DNA of 64,000 bases from positions 2,383,430-2,447,429 of the forward strand of contig NZ_CP007410.1 of NCBI RefSeq assembly GCF_000585995.1. Direction: 5' to 3'. This document shows, piece after piece, positions 26,652 to 35,810 of this stretch. A model generated the notes under the pieces. The model was not told the origin of the DNA. It saw only the letters and a program-made list of their open reading frames with translations, and searched no databases. Position numbers and translations under genes: made by a program. Source of the stretch: Pseudomonas brassicacearum (lineage in GTDB: Bacteria; Pseudomonadota; Gammaproteobacteria; Pseudomonadales; Pseudomonadaceae). Positions within the stretch are counted from its first letter, which is position 1. Every line of letters starts with the position of its first letter.

Positions 26652-29402
26652 GTCGGGCGTGTCGAACCCTTCGGTGAAACGTCGATAGATCGGCCCGAGC
26701 AGGTCCCGCGCGGCATGCTCCCGACCCTGGCGTTGCCATAGCCGGGCCAGGGACATGGCGCTGCGCAGTTCCCAGGCCAGGGCATTGTGGTGCCGGGCCA
26801 CGGCCACGGCGTCCAGCAGTTGATCTTCGGCGCGGCCCTCAAGGGATGGGGCGTTCTGTGCCAGCAAGGTTTCGGCGCTGGCCCGAAGGACTTCCGCTGT
26901 GCACCAGCCTGCGGCACCGCTGCCGGCGCGCTCGATTTGCACCGGGCTCACGGCGTCGGCCCGCAGCGTGACAACGATGTCGTGGATCAGCCCGTTTGTG
27001 GGGCTCGCGTCCAGCGGCTGACCATCGAGTGCGCACTCGTAGTGGCAGGCCCAATCATGGAACAGCATCACCGAATGTTTCCTGGCCTGTTGCTTCAACA
27101 GTTCGAGCCTTTCCCGAGCGGTTGAATGATCGCCGTTGTAGAGGGCGATCACGCAACCGGTGACCGCCAGGGTGTAGCAGATCGAGATGCCGTGGTTGAT
27201 CTGCAAGGCAATCTGCAGCGCCAGGTTGGCGGTGCGCCGGGCTTTCTCGGCAAACCCTTGCAGCCAGAGGATGCGCGCCAGAATTGTCAGCGCGGCCACG
27301 CTCTGATCGTATTGCACGCCGAAGCCATGGGTGAAGCGGCTGAGATGTCCGCTCTGGGCCAGGCGCTGGATGACCTGTTCGGCATCGCGCCGCGCCGCGC
27401 GCTGGTCGCCGCTGAAATGCAGCGCCAGCACTCGCAGGCGTTGGGTACTCAAGGAAAGGTCCGGCTCGCCATGCAGGCCCAAGCGATCGAAATCCTGGCT
27501 TTGATCCAGAGCCTCCTGGTAATTGCCGCGACTGAGATTGACGGTCATGTGCCCCGACACAGCCCGCAACTCGCCCGCCAGGTCCTGGCATTGCTGCGCC
27601 AAATGCCGGGCCTTGACGAAGGCGCGGACGGTGACGGGTGTACCGCCCTCGGTGTGGTAATTGAAACTGGCATGGGCCAGTTCCAGGGAGAGGGTCAACC
27701 TTGGGCAGGGCGAGGGGCTGGCTTGTAATAATTCCAGCGCTTTGCTGACGTAAAGCCCGTGCTCCTTGAGCAACGACAGTTCCTGCCAGAGGGGCAGGGT
27801 GCGGGCGGTCAAACGGATCGCTACCGGGTGGGACCCCTGCGGACCCAACCCCCGGTCGAGCGCTGCACGGATGTCATCGCGATAGGCCGCGTAGCGGGCG
27901 ATCCATAGCCGTGTGGGTGTGTTTCCCCAGTCTTTTTCGGCCTGCTCCATCAGCGTCAGGCAACGCTCGGCGTGGCGCGTCTGGCTGGCCGCTAATTCGC
28001 CGGCCTCGGCCAGTTTTTCCAAGGCATGGCTGCGGGTGGTATCCAGCAGGCGATAGCGCACCTCTTCATCGCCGATCTCGACGTTGAGCAACGATTTGGC
28101 GACCAATTGGCTGACCGCCGCCAGCACCTGGTCGGGCTCGACATGCTGGCCGACGATCACCGCCGCAGCCGATGCCAGGTTGAAACTGCCCATGAACACC
28201 GCCAATCGCCGCAGGCAGGTCTGTTCGCAAGGGGTGAGCAGCGCGAAGCTCCAGTCCAGCGTGGCGCGCAGGGTTTGCTGGCGCGGTGCGGCGTCGCTGT
28301 CGTTATGGAGCAGGGCAACGCTGCCTTGCAGTTGACGGTGAAGTTCCTCTAGCCCGAAGCGGCCGACCTGGGCGGCGGCCAGTTCGATGGCGAGGGGGAT
28401 GCCATCCAGTCGCTGGCAGATGTCGATCACCAATGGCACCAGCGGGTCGGTCAGCTCGAAGTCGTCATGGCTGGCCATCGCCCGTTCGGCAAACAGCTGC
28501 AAGGCCGGGTACTCCACGGCGGGATAACCCTCGATGGGCATCTCTCGCGGCGGGAACGCCAGGGCGTCCAGGCGCTGCACATGCTCGCCTTCGGCACGCA
28601 GGCTTTCGCGGCTGGTGGCCAGGACATGCAGGTGTGGGGCGCCGCGCAGCAAGGTTTCGCAGAGCATGGCGACGGTATCGATCAGGTGTTCGCAGTTGTC
28701 GATCACCAACAACAGATGCCGCGCCTTGAGCTGTCGGGCGATGCCGTCCAGTGAGTTGCCGTCATGCAACGGCAGGTCCAGCAGCGCACCCAGGTTGGGG
28801 GCAATCATGGCTGGATCGTTGAGTGGCGCCAGGTCCAGCAGATAAGTGCCGTCGCGGTAATGGCCGATCAACTGTTCGGCGACCCGCAGGGCGACGGTCG
28901 TCTTGCCGATGCCACCGGTGCCCACCAGCGTGATAAAGCGTTTACGCGGCAGCTGGGCCACCATCGCTTCCACCAGGGCCTGGCGGCCGATCATTCGCGT
29001 GCGTCGCAGCGGCAGGTTGTGGGCCAGTGATGGATGAGGGATGCGCGCCAGTTCTTCGAGGGGTTCGAGCGACACCGGTGCGACAAAACTGTAGCCGCGT
29101 TGCGCCACGGTGACGATATAGCGCTGGCCAGCCTGGCCATCTCCCAGGGCCTTGCGCAATGCCGCGACGTGCACCCGCAGATTGGTATCTTCCACGACGC
29201 TCTTGGGCCAGACCCGGGCGATCAGTTGCTGTTTGCTCACCACCTGCCCGGCGTGCTCGAGCAGTACCAGCAGAATCTCCACCGCCCGTCGCCCCAGGCG
29301 CAACGGTTGCCCGGCCTCCAGCACCAGGCGCTGGCGAGGATGAACCCGGTAAGGGCCGAAATGCACGGTCTGTTCGCCGGGCAGGTTGAGGTAATGGCTC
29401 AT
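26598..29402 (-). CDS. Winged-helix / STAND-type ATPase transcriptional regulator with TPR-like tail
   Basis: 934 residues. An OmpR/CadC-type winged helix at about 12-110 (LGRRAVEILLVLLEHAGQVVSKQQLIARVWPKSVVEDTNLRVH) is followed by an NB-ARC-like ATPase, Walker A GTGGIGKTT near 165 and Walker B LLLVIDNCEHL near 235, and about 400 residues of helical repeats. The build resembles AfsR/MalT-like signal-integrating regulators. Its stop lies inside the convergent paralogue's 3' end, a 54-base overlap. What it controls is not evident; the alpha/beta hydrolase gene starts 370 bases upstream on the other strand. Confidence 0.85.
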   Translation of the reverse strand: MSHYLNLPGEQTVHFGPYRVHPRQRLVLEAGQPLRLGRRAVEILLVLLEHAGQVVSKQQLIARVWPKSVVEDTNLRVHVAALRKALGDGQAGQRYIVTVAQRGYSFVAPVSLEPLEELARIPHPSLAHNLPLRRTRMIGRQALVEAMVAQLPRKRFITLVGTGGIGKTTVALRVAEQLIGHYRDGTYLLDLAPLNDPAMIAPNLGALLDLPLHDGNSLDGIARQLKARHLLLVIDNCEHLIDTVAMLCETLLRGAPHLHVLATSRESLRAEGEHVQRLDALAFPPREMPIEGYPAVEYPALQLFAERAMASHDDFELTDPLVPLVIDICQRLDGIPLAIELAAAQVGRFGLEELHRQLQGSVALLHNDSDAAPRQQTLRATLDWSFALLTPCEQTCLRRLAVFMGSFNLASAAAVIVGQHVEPDQVLAAVSQLVAKSLLNVEIGDEEVRYRLLDTTRSHALEKLAEAGELAASQTRHAERCLTLMEQAEKDWGNTPTRLWIARYAAYRDDIRAALDRGLGPQGSHPVAIRLTARTLPLWQELSLLKEHGLYVSKALELLQASPSPCPRLTLSLELAHASFNYHTEGGTPVTVRAFVKARHLAQQCQDLAGELRAVSGHMTVNLSRGNYQEALDQSQDFDRLGLHGEPDLSLSTQRLRVLALHFSGDQRAARRDAEQVIQRLAQSGHLSRFTHGFGVQYDQSVAALTILARILWLQGFAEKARRTANLALQIALQINHGISICYTLAVTGCVIALYNGDHSTARERLELLKQQARKHSVMLFHDWACHYECALDGQPLDASPTNGLIHDIVVTLRADAVSPVQIERAGSGAAGWCTAEVLRASAETLLAQNAPSLEGRAEDQLLDAVAVARHHNALAWELRSAMSLARLWQRQGREHAARDLLGPIYRRFTEGFDTPDLQQASALLLTLSQRLEP

Positions 29403-29518
29403 GTTGCTCTCAATGTTCTGGTCCCGGTGCAGGGCGGTACCCGAGCATATTCGTCAGGTTTTGCGTCAAGCGCAACGGTGGATGCTTTTCCCTGCCTACC
29501 TGCCCGGCACAGAACCCT

Positions 29519-29649
29519 GTGGTGAGGGGACTTATCCCCGTTGGGCTGCGAAGCGGCCCCCAAAACCAAAACTCCAATCAGCCTGACACCCCGAGGTGCC
29601 GGTCTTGGGGCTGCTGCGCAGCCCAGCGGGGATAAATCCCCTCGCCACA
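29519..29649. repeat. Long inverted repeat, GTGGTGAGGGGACTTATCCCCG family
   Basis: The left arm GTGGTGAGGGGACTTATCCCCG with GGGCTGCGAAGCGGCCCC and the right arm GGGGCTGCTGCGCAGCCCAGCGGGGATAAATCCCCTCGCCAC are imperfect reverse complements. Variant of the Pseudomonas REP-like elements. It lies in the 369-base gap between the divergent STAND regulator and the hydrolase; otherwise that gap holds only a promoter-length stretch. Confidence 0.8.
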
Positions 29650-29771
29650 AAAGCAGTCTTCATCCGGGGTTTTAACACACCAGTCCCGAAAAAATTAACA
29701 ACGTTTAACTCACGCCAATACCCCTCGTGGCCGGACCATAAAGCGATCCACCCACCTCAAGGAGTCATGTC

Positions 29772-30593
29772 ATGAGCACCTTCATCACCCGCGATGGCAC
29801 TGAGATTTACTACAAGGATTGGGGCACTGGTCAACCGGTGGTCTTCAGCCACGGCTGGCCGTTGAACTCGGACAGTTGGGAGGCGCAGATGATGTTCCTG
29901 GCGTCCAACGGTTACCGGGTGATCGCCCATGACCGACGTGGACACGGGCGTTCCAGCCAGCCCTGGGACGGCAATGACATGGACACCTACGCCGATGACT
30001 TGGCCGAGCTGATCGAGCGGCTGGATTTGAAGGACGCGGTGTTGCTCGGCTTCTCCACCGGCGGTGGCGAAGTGGCCCGCTACATCGGCCGCCATGGCGC
30101 CGCGCGGGTCGCCAAGCTCGGCCTGATCTCGGCGGTCACGCCGCTGATGGTCAGGACTGCGGCCAACCCGGGCGGCTTGCCCATCGAGGTGTTCGACGGT
30201 TTCCGCCAGGCCTCCCTGGCCGACCGTTCTCAGCTATACAAAGATGTGGCCAGCGCGTTTTTCGGCGCCAACCGTCCGGGGGCCAAGGTCTCCCAGGGCA
30301 TGATCGACTGGTTCTGGATGCAGGGCATGCTCGCCGGCCACAAGAACACCTACGACTGCATCAAGGCGTTCTCCGAGACCGATCTTTCCGAAGACCTGCG
30401 CAACATCGACGTGCCGACCCTCGTGGTCCATGGCGACGACGACCAGGTGGTCCCCATCGAAACTGCTGGCATCGCCGCCGCCAAATTACTGAAGAACTCG
30501 CAGTTGCTGGTGTACCCGGGCGCGCCCCACGGCCTGACCGACACACACAAGGACCGCCTGAACGCCGACCTGCTGGCGTTCATCCGGGGCTGA
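29772..30593 (+). CDS. Alpha/beta hydrolase, arylesterase / cofactor-free haloperoxidase type
   Basis: 273 residues, standard length for the bacterial non-heme chloroperoxidase and arylesterase group. The nucleophile elbow is GFS95TGG, the oxyanion region is [10 protein letters not shown], the acid is in [11 protein letters not shown] (about residue 224) and the catalytic His is H253 in GAPHGL. AAGGAG lies upstream of the ATG. These enzymes hydrolyse small aryl esters and can show perhydrolase activity. A REP pair separates it from the LysR gene downstream. Confidence 0.9.
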   Translation: MSTFITRDGTEIYYKDWGTGQPVVFSHGWPLNSDSWEAQMMFLASNGYRVIAHDRRGHGRSSQPWDGNDMDTYADDLAELIERLDLKDAVLLGFSTGGGEVARYIGRHGAARVAKLGLISAVTPLMVRTAANPGGLPIEVFDGFRQASLADRSQLYKDVASAFFGANRPGAKVSQGMIDWFWMQGMLAGHKNTYDCIKAFSETDLSEDLRNIDVPTLVVHGDDDQVVPIETAGIAAAKLLKNSQLLVYPGAPHGLTDTHKDRLNADLLAFIRG

Positions 30594-30645
30594 AGGGGGA
30601 GGTGCGGGGCTTGCCCTGATGCTATGAGGCAAGCACAGACTTCAT

Positions 30646-30733
30646 GTGGGAGCGGGCTTGCTCGCGAAAGCGGTGTGTCAGTCGACGAAGATGTTGAATG
30701 TCGGTGCGCCTTCGCGAGCAAGCCCGCTCCCAC
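30646..30733. repeat. REP pair, GTGGGAGCGGGCTTGCTCGCGA family
   Basis: Two complete REP units in inverted orientation, GTGGGAGCGGGCTTGCTCGCGA and its complement TCGCGAGCAAGCCCGCTCCCAC, separated by about 45 bases. Located between the hydrolase stop and the LysR start. Confidence 0.9.
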
Positions 30734-30775
30734 AGGGATTCCACCAACCCTTGGTATTCGACAGGACCAACACCC

Positions 30776-31723
30776 ATGAACCGCAACGATTTACGCCGCC
30801 TCGACATGAACCTGCTGGTGATCTTCGAGGCACTGATGTTCGAAAAGAACCTGACCCGTGTCGCCGAAAAGCTGTTCATGGGCCAGCCGGCGGTGAGCGC
30901 GGCACTCGGGCGGCTACGGGATCTGTTCGATGATCCGCTGCTGATACGCAACGGTCGGAGCATGGAACCGACGCCCCGGGCCCTGGCGATCCTGCAAGAA
31001 CTGCAACCGGCCATGGACACGATTTCCGGCGCGGTCAGCCGGGCCAAGGCCTTTGATCCGTCCACCAGTTGCGACGTGTTTCGCATCGGCCTGTCCGACG
31101 ATGCCGAATTCGGCCTGTTTCCACCTTTGCTGAGCCAACTGCGCGAAGAAGCGCCGGGCATCATCGTGGTGGTACGCCGGGCCAATTTCCTGCTGATGTC
31201 ATCGCTGCTGGCCAGCGGTGAAATCAGCGTCGGGGTCAGCTACACCACCGATTTGCCGGCCAATGCCAAGCGCAAGAAACTGCGAGATATCCCCTGCAAG
31301 GTCTTGCGCGGCGACAAGCGCCCGGGCCCCTTGACCCTGGACGAATACTGCGCGCGGCCCCACGCCATGGTCTCGTTCTCGGGCGATTTGAGCGGCAACA
31401 TCGACCTGGACCTGGCTCGAATCGGCCGGGCCCGCAAAGTGGTGCTGGCAGTGCCGCAATTCAGCGGGCTGCGGGCCTTGCTGGCCGGTACCGAATTGAT
31501 CGCCACCGTGCCCGACTACGCCGCCTGCGCGCTGGTGGAAGGTTGCGCCCTGCGTGCCGAGGATCCGCCGTTCGAAATCAATGCCGCCGAGTTGTCGATG
31601 GTCTGGAGCGGCGTGCATGACAACGACCCGGCCGAGCGCTGGCTGCGCTCGCGCATCTCTACCCACATGTCCCAACCGTTGCCGGCGGCCGCCTCGACGG
31701 ACTCCGACGGAGCGCACCGATGA
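30776..31723 (+). CDS. LysR-family transcriptional regulator
   Basis: 315 residues from the ATG at 30776 (MNRNDLRRLDMNLLVIFEALM); the open frame upstream runs through REP sequence and is not coding. Helix-turn-helix at about 20-45 (NLTRVAEKLFMGQPAVSAALGRLRDLFDDPLLIRNG), then a substrate-binding domain. Its stop overlaps the DoxX start by 4 bases (ATGA), so it heads an operon with the DoxX and ABM-domain genes. Confidence 0.88.
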   Translation: MNRNDLRRLDMNLLVIFEALMFEKNLTRVAEKLFMGQPAVSAALGRLRDLFDDPLLIRNGRSMEPTPRALAILQELQPAMDTISGAVSRAKAFDPSTSCDVFRIGLSDDAEFGLFPPLLSQLREEAPGIIVVVRRANFLLMSSLLASGEISVGVSYTTDLPANAKRKKLRDIPCKVLRGDKRPGPLTLDEYCARPHAMVSFSGDLSGNIDLDLARIGRARKVVLAVPQFSGLRALLAGTELIATVPDYAACALVEGCALRAEDPPFEINAAELSMVWSGVHDNDPAERWLRSRISTHMSQPLPAAASTDSDGAHR

Positions 31724-32133
31724 ACCTGACAGATGAACGTCCGTTGCAGGACCTGGGCTTGTTGTTCCTGCGCTTGAGTGGCGCGCTGTTTCTGCTCTGG
31801 GTCCATGGGCTGCCGAAGCTGTTGCACTACAGCATCGAGCTGACGCGCATCGAAGACCCCTTTCACCTGGGGGCGGCGCCGACCCTGGTCCTGGCGATCT
31901 TCGCCGAGGTGCTGTGCCCGCTGCTGATCATGGCCGGTGTCCTGGTGCGCCTGGCGTGTCTGCCCATCCTGTTTCTGCTGGCGGTTGCGCTGCTGGTGGT
32001 GCACCCGCAGTGGAGCCTGGAAGAAGGGCAGTTCGGTTGGTTGCTGCTGATCATATTTACCAGCGTATTCATTGCCGGCCCCGGGCGCCTGGCGATGAAC
32101 ACGCGTTTTGTTGGAGTGCTTCGCCATGTCTGA
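31720..32133 (+). CDS. DoxX family membrane protein
   Basis: 137 residues with four hydrophobic helices (about 12-30, 52-72, 76-93 and 105-122) and the family's LLFLRLSGALFLLWVHGLPKL opening. DoxX proteins are small inner-membrane components of uncertain function, often linked to redox or thiol chemistry. It overlaps the LysR gene before it and the ABM-domain gene after it, so all three are translationally coupled. Confidence 0.82.
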   Translation: MNLTDERPLQDLGLLFLRLSGALFLLWVHGLPKLLHYSIELTRIEDPFHLGAAPTLVLAIFAEVLCPLLIMAGVLVRLACLPILFLLAVALLVVHPQWSLEEGQFGWLLLIIFTSVFIAGPGRLAMNTRFVGVLRHV

Positions 32134-32761
32134 ATCTCAAACCATCGGCTCCCCTGCGAGCCCGGCCAAACCCGGCTTCGACGAAATCGTCACCCTGGTG
32201 GTCAAGCACCGGATCAAGGCCGGCCAGGACGCGGCCTACGAGGCCTGGTTGCGGCGCATCGTAAGTGTGGCCGGTCAGTGGCCAGGGCATCTGGGAGTGG
32301 ACGTGGTCCGGGGCAAGCGGGGCGGACTATCGCTGTTCACCTGCGTGCTGCGCTTCTGTTCCACCGAGGCCATGCAACGCTGGCTGGACTCGCCCGAACG
32401 CCGTGAACTGGTGGAGGAGGCGACGCCCTTGCTGGCCGACGGCGACCAGACCGAAGTCGCGCCGCACAAGGAATTCTGGTTCGCCCCGCTGGCCGATGCT
32501 GCCACACCGCCGCCGCGTTGGAAGCAGGCCGTGGTGACGCTGCTGGTGATCCTGCCCCACACCCTGCTGGTGCCGCTGATTTGGGGGCCGTTGCTGCAGC
32601 TCAATGCGTTTCTTTCCAACTACGTGGTGGCGACGTTCCTGATCACCCTGACCATCGTGCTTTCGGTGGTGTACGTGTTCATGCCGCTGGCGACTCGATT
32701 GTTCGCCCCCTGGATGGAAGCTTCTAAGGCCCACGAACACCTGGAGCCCGAGCATCGCTGA
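32126..32761 (+). CDS. ABM-domain (antibiotic biosynthesis monooxygenase) membrane protein
   Basis: 211 residues from the ATG at 32126 (GGAG 8 bases upstream, overlapping the DoxX end by 8 bases). An ABM dimeric alpha/beta-barrel domain lies at about 15-110 (TLVVKHRIKAGQDAAYEAWLRRI), followed by two membrane helices near 130-150 and 165-190. Such membrane-anchored ABM proteins are widespread in Pseudomonas, with unknown substrate. Context is DoxX upstream and an amidohydrolase downstream, across a REP element. Confidence 0.8.
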   Translation: MSESQTIGSPASPAKPGFDEIVTLVVKHRIKAGQDAAYEAWLRRIVSVAGQWPGHLGVDVVRGKRGGLSLFTCVLRFCSTEAMQRWLDSPERRELVEEATPLLADGDQTEVAPHKEFWFAPLADAATPPPRWKQAVVTLLVILPHTLLVPLIWGPLLQLNAFLSNYVVATFLITLTIVLSVVYVFMPLATRLFAPWMEASKAHEHLEPEHR

Positions 32762-32782
32762 GCGGTTATGACAAGCACTGTT

Positions 32783-32875
32783 GTGGCGAGGGAGCTTGCT
32801 CCCGCTCGGGTGCGTAGCAGCCGCAAAAAGCCAGGGGCCGCTTCGCAGCCCAGCGGGAGCAAGCTCCCTCGCCAC
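32783..32875. repeat. REP-like pair, GTGGCGAGGGAGCTTGCTCCCGC family
   Basis: GTGGCGAGGGAGCTTGCTCCCGCT and its complement AGCGGGAGCAAGCTCCCTCGCCAC frame an inner GCAGCC...GGGGCCGCTTCGCAGCC structure. The same family occurs at 59800-59889 and 63076-63194. Confidence 0.88.
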
Positions 32876-32931
32876 ACATGGACTGTATTTACTCTTGATG
32901 TGTCCGCACATCCATCGTCAAAGGTAACCCT

Positions 32932-34770
32932 ATGAACGCCGATCTGATTCTATTCAATGGTCAATTCCATACCGTCGACCGTGAGAAGCCCCGCGCCAGC
33001 GCGGTCGCCATCAGCCAGGGACGCTTCGTCGCCGTGGGCACCGATGCCGAAGCCATGGCCCTGCGTGGCAGTGGCACCCAGGTCATCGACCTCAAGGGCC
33101 GCACCGTCATCCCCGGGCTCAACGACTCGCACTTGCACCTGATCCGTGGGGGCCTGAACTACAACCTGGAGCTGCGCTGGGAAGGCGTGCCATCCCTGGC
33201 CGATGCCTTGCGCATGCTCAAGGACCAGGCCGACCGCACGCCAACGCCACAATGGGTGCGCGTGGTAGGCGGCTGGAACGAATTCCAGTTCGCTGAAAAA
33301 CGCATGCCGACCCTGGAAGAGCTGAACCAGGCCGCCCCCGATACGCCGGTGTTCGTATTGCACCTGTATGACCGCGCCTTGCTCAATCGCGCCGCGCTGC
33401 GGGTGGCCGGTTACACCCGTGACACACCGAACCCGCCGGGCGGCGAGATCGTCCGTGACAGCAAGGGCGAACCCACCGGCATGCTGGTGGCACGGCCTAA
33501 CGCGATGATCCTTTATTCGACGCTGGCCAAGGGGCCGAAGCTGCCGCTCGAATACCAGGTCAACTCCACGCGCCAGTTCATGCGTGAACTCAATCGCCTG
33601 GGGCTGACCAGCGCCATCGATGCCGGCGGTGGCTTCCAGAATTATCCAGACGATTACGCAGTGATCGAGCAGTTGGCCCGGGAACAACAGTTGACGGTGC
33701 GCATCGCCTACAACCTGTTCACCCAGAAGCCCAAGGAAGAACTCAGCGACTTCAAGAACTGGACCGGCAGCGTCAAGTTGCACCAGGGCGACGACTTCCT
33801 GCGGCACAACGGCGCCGGTGAAATGCTGGTGTTCTCGGCGGCGGATTTCGAAGACTTTCTTGAGCCGCGCCCGGACCTGCCGCCTGGCATGGAGCAGGAC
33901 CTGGAACCGGTGGTCCGCCACTTGGTGGAGCAGCGTTGGCCGTTCCGCCTGCATGCCACCTATGACGAGTCCATCAGCCGCATGCTCGATGTATTCGAGA
34001 AGGTCAACCGTGACATTCCGTTCAACGGCCTGCCGTGGTTCTTCGACCATGCCGAGACCATCACGCCGAAGAACATCGAGCGGGTCAGGGCGCTGGGTGG
34101 CGGCATTGCGATCCAGGATCGCATGGCGTTCCAGGGTGAATATTTCGTCGATCGCTACGGCGCCAAGGCTGCCGAAGCCACGCCGCCGATCAAGCGCATG
34201 CTGGCCGAAGGCGTGCCGGTCGGCGCCGGTACCGACGCCACGCGGGTGTCCAGCTACAACCCCTGGACCTCGTTGTACTGGATGGTCAGCGGCCGCACGG
34301 TCGGCGGCCTCTCATTGCACGAAGAAGGCCTGCCGCGCCTGACCGCGCTGGAACTGTTCACCCATGGCAGCGCCTGGTTCTCCTCGGAGCAGGGCAAGAA
34401 AGGCCAGATCAAGGTCGGCCAACTGGCGGACCTGGCAGCCCTGAGTGCGGATTTCTTCAGCGTCGAGGAAGAAGCCATCAAGTGGATCGAGTCGGTGCTG
34501 ACGGTGGTCGACGGCAAGGTGGTATACGCCGCCGGTGACTTCGAAAAGCTCGGGCCAGCCAGCGTCCCGGTGCTGCCGGACTGGTCGCCGGTGGTCAAGG
34601 TCCCGGGCCACTGGCGCCCGACCTCACCGTTGCAGGCGCAGGTCCACCAGTGCAGCGGTCCTTGCACGGTGCATTCCCATAGCCATGAACGGGCGCGCCT
34701 GTCGAACGTCCCGGTCAGCGATTTCCAAGGCTTCTGGGGCGCGTTTGGCTGCTCCTGCTTTGCCTTCTGA
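32932..34770 (+). CDS. Amidohydrolase family protein, YtcJ-like
   Basis: 612 residues of the metal-dependent amidohydrolase superfamily. The metal motif NDSHLHL is near residue 63, later metal/active-site histidines include FRLHATYDES near 340 and FFDHAET near 367, and GAGTDATRVSSYNPW near 430 carries the conserved Asp. No signal peptide is visible. The C-terminal segment after about residue 560 (VHQCSGPCTVHSHSHERAR with paired Cys) is unlike the core and may be an accessory tail. The substrate is unknown; the YcaC-like hydrolase gene follows after a REP pair. Confidence 0.87.
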   Translation: MNADLILFNGQFHTVDREKPRASAVAISQGRFVAVGTDAEAMALRGSGTQVIDLKGRTVIPGLNDSHLHLIRGGLNYNLELRWEGVPSLADALRMLKDQADRTPTPQWVRVVGGWNEFQFAEKRMPTLEELNQAAPDTPVFVLHLYDRALLNRAALRVAGYTRDTPNPPGGEIVRDSKGEPTGMLVARPNAMILYSTLAKGPKLPLEYQVNSTRQFMRELNRLGLTSAIDAGGGFQNYPDDYAVIEQLAREQQLTVRIAYNLFTQKPKEELSDFKNWTGSVKLHQGDDFLRHNGAGEMLVFSAADFEDFLEPRPDLPPGMEQDLEPVVRHLVEQRWPFRLHATYDESISRMLDVFEKVNRDIPFNGLPWFFDHAETITPKNIERVRALGGGIAIQDRMAFQGEYFVDRYGAKAAEATPPIKRMLAEGVPVGAGTDATRVSSYNPWTSLYWMVSGRTVGGLSLHEEGLPRLTALELFTHGSAWFSSEQGKKGQIKVGQLADLAALSADFFSVEEEAIKWIESVLTVVDGKVVYAAGDFEKLGPASVPVLPDWSPVVKVPGHWRPTSPLQAQVHQCSGPCTVHSHSHERARLSNVPVSDFQGFWGAFGCSCFAF

Positions 34771-34792
34771 CTGATACACACAGATCTCCCCT

Positions 34793-34880
34793 GTGGGAGC
34801 GGGCTTGCTCGCGAATGCGGACTGACATTCAGCATTTTCGTCGACTGACACACCGCTTTCGCGAGCAAGCCCGCTCCCAC
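34793..34880. repeat. REP pair, GTGGGAGCGGGCTTGCTCGCGA family
   Basis: Two full inverted REP units nearly identical to those at 30646-30733, including the shared inner TCGTCGACTGACAC stretch in opposite orientation. Lies between the amidohydrolase and YcaC-like genes. Confidence 0.9.
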
Positions 34881-34917
34881 CAGGGTTTTGTAACATCCAT
34901 CCCAAAGGAGTCATCCC

Positions 34918-35547
34918 ATGAGCAACGTGCCTGCGTACAACCGTCTGAACAAGGACGACGCGGTAGTCCTGCTGGTCGATCACCAGACCGGCCTGATTTC
35001 CCTGGTCCAGGACTTCTCGCCCAACGAGTTCAAGAACAACGTGTTGGCCTTGGCCGACCTGGCGAAGTTTTTCGAACTGCCTACCATCCTGACCACCAGC
35101 TTCGAAAAAGGCCCTAACGGCCCGATCGTGCCGGAGCTCAAGGAAATGTTTCCGGACGCGCCGTACATCCCACGTCCAGGCCAGATCAATGCCTGGGACA
35201 ACGAAGACTTCGTCAAGGCGATCAAGGCCACCGGCCGCAAGCAACTGATCATTGCCGGCGTAGTGACCGATGTCTGCGTGGCGTTCCCGACCCTGTCGGC
35301 ACTGGCTGAAGGTTTTGACGTATTCGTCGTGACCGATGCCTCGGGTACGTTCAACGAAACCGTGCAACAGGCAGCCTGGGTACGCATGACCGCTGCCGGC
35401 GCGCAAATGATGAACTGGTTCTCGGTGGCGTGTGAGCTGCACCGCGATTGGCGCAACGACATCGAAGGCCTGGGCAACCTGCTGTCCCAGCGCATTCCGA
35501 ACTACCGCAACCTGATGAACAGCTACTCGGCGCTGACGGCCAAGTAA
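34918..35547 (+). CDS. Isochorismatase-family hydrolase, YcaC-like
   Basis: 209 residues. The cysteine-hydrolase triad is recognisable in D21 (LLVDHQTG) and C120 (VTDVCVAFP), with the cis-peptide region VVTDV before it. Sequence and length fit the YcaC group of isochorismatase-like proteins, whose natural substrate is not known. AAGGAG precedes the ATG. It ends the run LysR-DoxX-ABM-amidohydrolase-hydrolase and has its own terminator. Confidence 0.9.
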   Translation: MSNVPAYNRLNKDDAVVLLVDHQTGLISLVQDFSPNEFKNNVLALADLAKFFELPTILTTSFEKGPNGPIVPELKEMFPDAPYIPRPGQINAWDNEDFVKAIKATGRKQLIIAGVVTDVCVAFPTLSALAEGFDVFVVTDASGTFNETVQQAAWVRMTAAGAQMMNWFSVACELHRDWRNDIEGLGNLLSQRIPNYRNLMNSYSALTAK

Positions 35548-35563
35548 GCGATTCATGCTCAAT

Positions 35564-35588
35564 GACGCCCGCCTCGTGCGGGCGTTTT
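35564..35588 (+). terminator. Terminator of the YcaC-like gene
   Basis: ACGCCCGC, loop CTCGT, GCGGGCGT followed by TTTTC, 17 bases after the stop codon. Confidence 0.85.
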
Positions 35589-35623
35589 CGTGCCTGGCAT
35601 CAATTTCTCGGCAAGCTGATCCG

Positions 35624-35725
35624 CCGTCATCGCGAGCAAGTTCGCTCCCACACAGGTTTTGCGGTGGACAGAGGTCCCGAGAACACTCGATAACTCTGTG
35701 GGAGCGAGCTTGCTCGCGATGACGG
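35624..35725. repeat. REP pair in converging orientation
   Basis: CCGTCATCGCGAGCAAGTTCGCTCCCAC and GTGGGAGCGAGCTTGCTCGCGATGACGG flank about 46 bases. The unit order is reversed compared with the pairs at 30646 and 34793. Between the YcaC-like terminator and the next LysR gene. Confidence 0.88.
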
Positions 35726-35810
35726 CAGCACAGGCGACACCTTCCCAATCTGTCTTACCCAGACCACAATGCGTCATAGAACATCCTGACTGTCCACCCC
35801 CGGAATGACA

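Noticed and set aside
29519..29649. Possible large hairpin RNA or CRISPR-like repeat
   Set aside because: Only two arms in inverted orientation, matching REP-like families elsewhere in the window; no direct-repeat array.
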